NCBI RefSeq assembly: GCF_001039355.2
Contig: NW_019774369.1
Location: 142,563-192,598 of the forward strand
Reading direction: 5' to 3'
DNA: 50,036 nt
Origin: Lingula anatina
Lineage: Eukaryota > Brachiopoda > Lingulata > Lingulida > Lingulidae
A model generated the notes under the pieces. The model had not been told where the DNA came from. It searched no databases and worked only from the letters and a program-made list of their open reading frames with translations. Both the position numbers and the translations under genes were made by a program. Shown piece after piece: positions 46,706 to 50,036 of this stretch. How positions within the stretch are numbered: position 1 is the stretch's first letter; every line of letters starts with the position of its first letter.

Positions 46706-48750
46706 ATAGGGTAAGTACCCTAGTAGATTATAAAGTTGGAGGTAGATTGAAATATTTTTCCTCTCAATGGGAAACCATTACACATGACGAAAATATTCTT
46801 GACATAGTGAAACATTGCCACTTTGATTTTAGTGAAAGTGCTCTGCCTATGCAACATAGTTTCTCTCAATCTAGTTTTAACAGACTTGAGAGTGAAGTAA
46901 TTGATAATGAAATAGCTAAATTGGTCAGAGATAAAGTTATTATGCCTGTGAGCTATCAAACTGACCAGTATCTTTCACCTATTTTCTTAACCAAGAAGAA
47001 AAATGGAGAATTTAGAATGATTCTAAATTTGAAGAAATTAAACATGTTTCTTCCATATCATCATTTTAAGATGGAAAATTTTGAAAGTGCACTGCATATT
47101 GTTTCAAAAAATATGTATTTTTGTTCAGTAGATATACGTATGGCATATTATTCAATACCTCTGGCAGTTGAACAACAAAAATATTTTTGTTTTAAATGGA
47201 GAGGACAAATATATCAGTACAGGGCAATGCCAAATGGGGTTGGCCCAGGTCCGCGCCTTTTTACCAAGTTAATGAAACCTGTGTATGCTTGGTTACGTAA
47301 TAAAGGTTACATTAGCACCTCATACATTGATGATACTCTGTTAGGTGCTGAGACTAGTGAGCTTTGTGTGAGAAATGCACATGCTACTATCAGTCTGCTA
47401 TCCAAGCTAGGATTTATGATAAATTTTGAAAAAAGTATGCTCTTGCCATCTAGGCAGATTACCTACTTGGGGAATATAATTGACTCTGAAAAGATGTTGG
47501 TATATTTACCAAATGAAAGAAAGAATAAAATAAAGGATGCATGTTTAAAATTGCATTGTTGTGAATTTGAAACGATCAGACAAGTGGCTAAAGTTATTGG
47601 ACTTTTAGTTGCCTCCTTCTCAGCAGTTGAGTTAGGAAAACTTCATTACAGAGTACTGGAAAAGGCAAAAATAAATGCATTGAAACTAAATAAATGCAAT
47701 TTTAATGCTAAGATGCATATCACAATTGATATGAAATCAGAACTTCAGTGGTGGATAGAAAATATTGAAACACAGGTACGGGTTATTCGTAGAGAAAATC
47801 CCGAGCTTACTATACAGACTGATAGCAGTATGCTTGGCTGGGGTGCAGTCATGAATGACATTAAAATAGGTGGCAGATGGACTAATTTTGAGTCAAGAAG
47901 TCACATAAATGTCCTAGAATTACGTGCTGTTTTGTTTGCTTTGAAGTCCTTTTTGTCACAGATAGAGGGAAAATATATAAAAATATTAACTGATTCCTCT
48001 ACTGCTGTTGCATACATAAATAACTTTGGGGGAATTAAATCTCCAAGTTGTGATGAACTCAGCAAACAAATTTGGAATATGTGTATAAAACATAACATTT
48101 GGATTATATGTTCACATATACCAGGTATTCAAAATGAAGCAGATGAGCCTTCACGAAGATTTAACGATAATATTGAGTGGGAATTACAAAATGTTATATT
48201 CACTAAGATATGTGAACATTATGGTCAGCCTACAGTTGACTTATTTGCAACAAGAATAAACAAAAAAGTAGAACAATTTTGTTCTTGGACACCAGATCCT
48301 GATGCCACATTTATTGATGCATTCAGTTTAAATTGGAAAAATTTTGAACTTTGTTATATTTTTCCTCCTTTCAGCCTTATAACAAGGTGTCTGCAGAAAA
48401 TAAAAACAGACAAAGCAAGAGCTCTTATGGTGGTACCACTGTGGACAACACAAATATGGTGGCCAATGTTGATGCAAATGCTGGTGAAAGCTCCTTTGAT
48501 TTTACCACCAGTGGAAGAAACTTTAATGCTGCAGTTTTCAGAGAAAGTTCATCCTCTATCCAATCAAATGACCTTGATTGCATGCAAGTTATCAGGAAGT
48601 CTTTTAGAGACCGTGGATTTTCAGAACAATCAATCAACATTTTTATGGCATCATGGAGAGCAAAGACTAAATGTCAGTACAAGACATATTTATCAAAATG
48701 GTTTCAGTTCTGTTGCGAACGGAGTATTAATTCATTTTATGTTTCTGTAA
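46669..48750 (+). CDS. DIRS ORF2, reverse transcriptase-RNase H with C-terminal methylase-like domain
   Basis: Open from 46669 with no ATG near its start (the first credible start is TTG 46684, or entry by frameshift from ORF1). RT motifs include FRMILNLKKLN, CSVDIRMAYYSIP and the catalytic YIDD at about residue 214 (47323-47334), counting from 46684. The RNase H domain has QTDSS (about 378-382), VLELRA, ILTDSS and NEADEPSR, supplying the acidic residues. The C-terminal block VDLFATR...SWTPDPDATFIDAF...FPPFSLI is typical of DIRS pol proteins and resembles the adenine-methylase-type region found in many of them. That last assignment is tentative. The 3' part overlaps ORF3. Confidence 0.9.
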   Translation, partial: AKKGSLAQGPKINRVSTLVDYKVGGRLKYFSSQWETITHDENILDIVKHCHFDFSESALPMQHSFSQSSFNRLESEVIDNEIAKLVRDKVIMPVSYQTDQYLSPIFLTKKKNGEFRMILNLKKLNMFLPYHHFKMENFESALHIVSKNMYFCSVDIRMAYYSIPLAVEQQKYFCFKWRGQIYQYRAMPNGVGPGPRLFTKLMKPVYAWLRNKGYISTSYIDDTLLGAETSELCVRNAHATISLLSKLGFMINFEKSMLLPSRQITYLGNIIDSEKMLVYLPNERKNKIKDACLKLHCCEFETIRQVAKVIGLLVASFSAVELGKLHYRVLEKAKINALKLNKCNFNAKMHITIDMKSELQWWIENIETQVRVIRRENPELTIQTDSSMLGWGAVMNDIKIGGRWTNFESRSHINVLELRAVLFALKSFLSQIEGKYIKILTDSSTAVAYINNFGGIKSPSCDELSKQIWNMCIKHNIWIICSHIPGIQNEADEPSRRFNDNIEWELQNVIFTKICEHYGQPTVDLFATRINKKVEQFCSWTPDPDATFIDAFSLNWKNFELCYIFPPFSLITRCLQKIKTDKARALMVVPLWTTQIWWPMLMQMLVKAPLILPPVEETLMLQFSEKVHPLSNQMTLIACKLSGSLLETVDFQNNQSTFLWHHGEQRLNVSTRHIYQNGFSSVANGVLIHFMFL

Positions 48751-49571
48751 ATGATGTTATTGAGTTTTTGACTGAACTGTATAACAAGGGCTTAGGATAT
48801 AGTTCCTTGAACACAGCCAGGAGTGCCCTGTCATCACTTGGAATTTTACTGGAACAGTATACAGCAGGATCGCACCCACAAGTTATCCGTTTTATGAAAG
48901 GTGTATTTAATCTACGCCCATCTACAAGTAGATATATGGATATTTGGGATGTTGATCAAGTTTTATGTTATTTGCGCAAATTGTCACCTGTGCGTAATAT
49001 TAGTTTGAAAGACTTGACTTTGAAACTTGCTATGCTTATTGCATTAGTAAATGCTGCCAGGATTCAGACTGTACACTTGTTGACTGTTAAGAATTTTAAA
49101 AAGTTAACGTCTGAATATGTTTTCTGTTGTGATGGTTTGATTAAGCAAAGTAGACCAGGAGTTCATTTTTCCAAAGTTCATTTAAGAGCTTACCCTCCTG
49201 ATAGGAGACTCTGTGTGTACACTGTCATGAAAGAGTACTTGAAACGTACTAAAATGTTGAGAGACAGTAAAGAAAACAGGTTGTTGATAAGTTTCAGAAA
49301 ACCACATAAAGCAGTGTCAAAGGACACTGTTGCACGGTGGATTAAAGTGGTCTTAATAAGATCAGGAATAGATACTGTGAAGTATGGTGCTCATAGTGTG
49401 AGAGCAGCAACAACCTCTAAAGCTAAACTGATGGATGTCCCTCTTGCGGATATAATGAAACATGCTGGTTGGTCAAATAAGAGTACATTTACAAGATTTT
49501 ATGACAAAGAAATAGTCAAAAATGACACAGTAGTGAAAGCTGTACTTGAATTGGATAAGCAAAGGTCTTAA
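48456..49571 (+). CDS. DIRS ORF3, tyrosine recombinase
   Basis: The integrase of the element, of the phage-lambda-integrase fold. From the ATG at 48456 it is 371 aa; the frame is open further upstream inside ORF2, which it overlaps in a different frame. The N-terminal SAM-like DNA-binding part includes WRAKTKCQYKTYLSKWFQF. The catalytic part has the Arg in NAARIQTVHLL (about 49059), HSVR (about 49392-49403), HAGW, and the nucleophilic Tyr in FTRFYDKE (49500-49502). All expected residues are present, so the protein may be active. AATAAA follows at 49616-49621. Confidence 0.93.
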   Translation: MVANVDANAGESSFDFTTSGRNFNAAVFRESSSSIQSNDLDCMQVIRKSFRDRGFSEQSINIFMASWRAKTKCQYKTYLSKWFQFCCERSINSFYVSVNDVIEFLTELYNKGLGYSSLNTARSALSSLGILLEQYTAGSHPQVIRFMKGVFNLRPSTSRYMDIWDVDQVLCYLRKLSPVRNISLKDLTLKLAMLIALVNAARIQTVHLLTVKNFKKLTSEYVFCCDGLIKQSRPGVHFSKVHLRAYPPDRRLCVYTVMKEYLKRTKMLRDSKENRLLISFRKPHKAVSKDTVARWIKVVLIRSGIDTVKYGAHSVRAATTSKAKLMDVPLADIMKHAGWSNKSTFTRFYDKEIVKNDTVVKAVLELDKQRS

Positions 49572-49615
49572 GTCAGTTCATTTATTAACTGCTAGTACTT
49601 ATCTGTTTGATAACC

Positions 49616-49621
49616 AATAAA
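49616..49621 (+). terminator. Candidate DIRS poly(A) signal
   Basis: AATAAA lies 45 nt after the ORF3 stop codon and before the internal complementary region. Confidence 0.5.
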
Positions 49622-49685
49622 GTTTTCTTGTTCGAATTTAAACATGATTTTACGTTGTTATTTTTGCATGATTTGTGCTTTAAAG

Positions 49686-49808
49686 TCTCATTTCATGACG
49701 AACCAATATAATTGTTCGATATAGAATTCAAAAATTAAACGAAACTTACCTGTAAGTTGATGTTTGATTGTAATTCTATGAGACAATTATAGGTGAGGAG
49801 ATGAAATG
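49686..49808. repeat. DIRS internal complementary region (ICR)
   Basis: 123 bp. Bases 49686-49727 are the perfect reverse complement of 45229-45270 (42 bp). Bases 49725-49808 are the perfect reverse complement of 49951-50034 (84 bp). The two parts overlap in three bases (AAT/ATT), so 42+84-3=123. In the DIRS-1 model this region templates circle closure by pairing with both ends of the transcript. Confidence 0.93.
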
Positions 49809-49923
49809 CCTCTCCCACCCTCCCTAATTGTGTACCTTATGATAATACTGATGCAGACTATTATTAGGGAATGAAGTTTAATATTAAACTTCTGTAGAAA
49901 TCATGCAAAAATGCTTTAAAAAC

Positions 49924-50034
49924 CTGACGCGCATGCGCACTGTGCATTCTCATTTCATCTCCTCACCTATAATTGTCTCATAGAATTACAATCAAACATC
50001 AACTTACAGGTAAGTTTCGTTTAATTTTTGAATT
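49924..50034. repeat. DIRS right inverted terminal repeat
   Basis: Starts CTGACGCGCATGCGCACTG, complementary to the inner left repeat for 35 bp. It then extends 76 bp that differ from the left end and end TTTTTGAATT. It pairs with the ICR over 84 bp. The unequal outer parts resemble the right-end extension known in DIRS elements. Confidence 0.9.
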
Positions 50035-50036
50035 AT

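Larger units (their letters stand above)
45229..50034 (+). mobile_element. Complete DIRS-type tyrosine-recombinase retrotransposon
   Basis: A 4806-bp element with three overlapping ORFs (gag-like, RT-RNase H, tyrosine recombinase) and the terminal structure that defines DIRS elements. There are inverted terminal repeats (35 bp perfect core, 45260-45294 against 49924-49958) and an internal complementary region (49686-49808). That region is the reverse complement of the left 42 bp joined to that of the right 84 bp, sharing one ATT. Such elements replicate through a single-stranded circle that is made double-stranded and inserted by the recombinase, with no target duplication. ORFs and ends look intact, suggesting a young copy. 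One N lies at 45578. The last two bases of the window lie outside the element. Confidence 0.93.

Overview
This window is spliced animal nuclear DNA, AT-rich, with GT-AG introns. It has housekeeping genes, an NLR-type immune gene and many mobile-element fragments. Abundant transposons, an NACHT-LRR gene lying outside any vertebrate-like setting, and a complete DIRS retrotransposon suggest a marine invertebrate (for example a lophotrochozoan, a non-vertebrate deuterostome or a similar lineage). I cannot name the species from sequence alone.

Layout: (1) 1-11124 has no gene I can recognise. (2) 11125-24246 is 'copy 1' of a housekeeping block. NTAN1 (N-terminal asparagine amidohydrolase, minus strand, 10 coding exons, 309 aa) lies head-to-head with RPSA (40S ribosomal protein SA/uS2, plus strand, 6 coding exons, 315 aa). 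The two share a short promoter carrying a perfect NRF-1 consensus. A one-exon ORF for GEMIN7 (SMN-complex Sm-fold protein) is nested on the same strand in NTAN1 intron 1, with its ATG directly at a splice acceptor. (3) 24247-27625 holds an NACHT-LRR (NLR-like) gene on the minus strand whose 5' exons are not visible. (4) A single N at 27626 abuts 'copy 2' of the same block (27627-44992). It holds the same three genes, all open. RPSA copy 2 encodes the same protein as copy 1, and the GEMIN7 and NTAN1 copies differ by a few residues. Copy 2 differs from copy 1 by a tRNA-derived SINE, a hairpin MITE, a 76-bp tandem duplication, an expanded (TA)n and a 3.5-kb insert. (5) At 44993 the copy-2 homology stops at what looks like the start of an LTR (TGTTC...GAACA). 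A complete DIRS retrotransposon (45229-50034) follows, with gag-like, RT-RNase H and tyrosine recombinase ORFs, inverted terminal repeats, and an internal complementary region that matches both ends base for base.

The main caution is that copy 2 starts exactly at an N. The duplication may therefore be two alleles of a very heterozygous animal laid end to end by the assembler, not a real tandem duplication. Either way, comparing the copies dates and delimits several insertions and shows which exons are under selection.

The genes work in separate pathways: NTAN1 in the Arg/N-degron pathway, GEMIN7 in snRNP assembly, RPSA in the small ribosomal subunit, and the NLR in innate sensing. The first three are linked here by a shared promoter and intron nesting.
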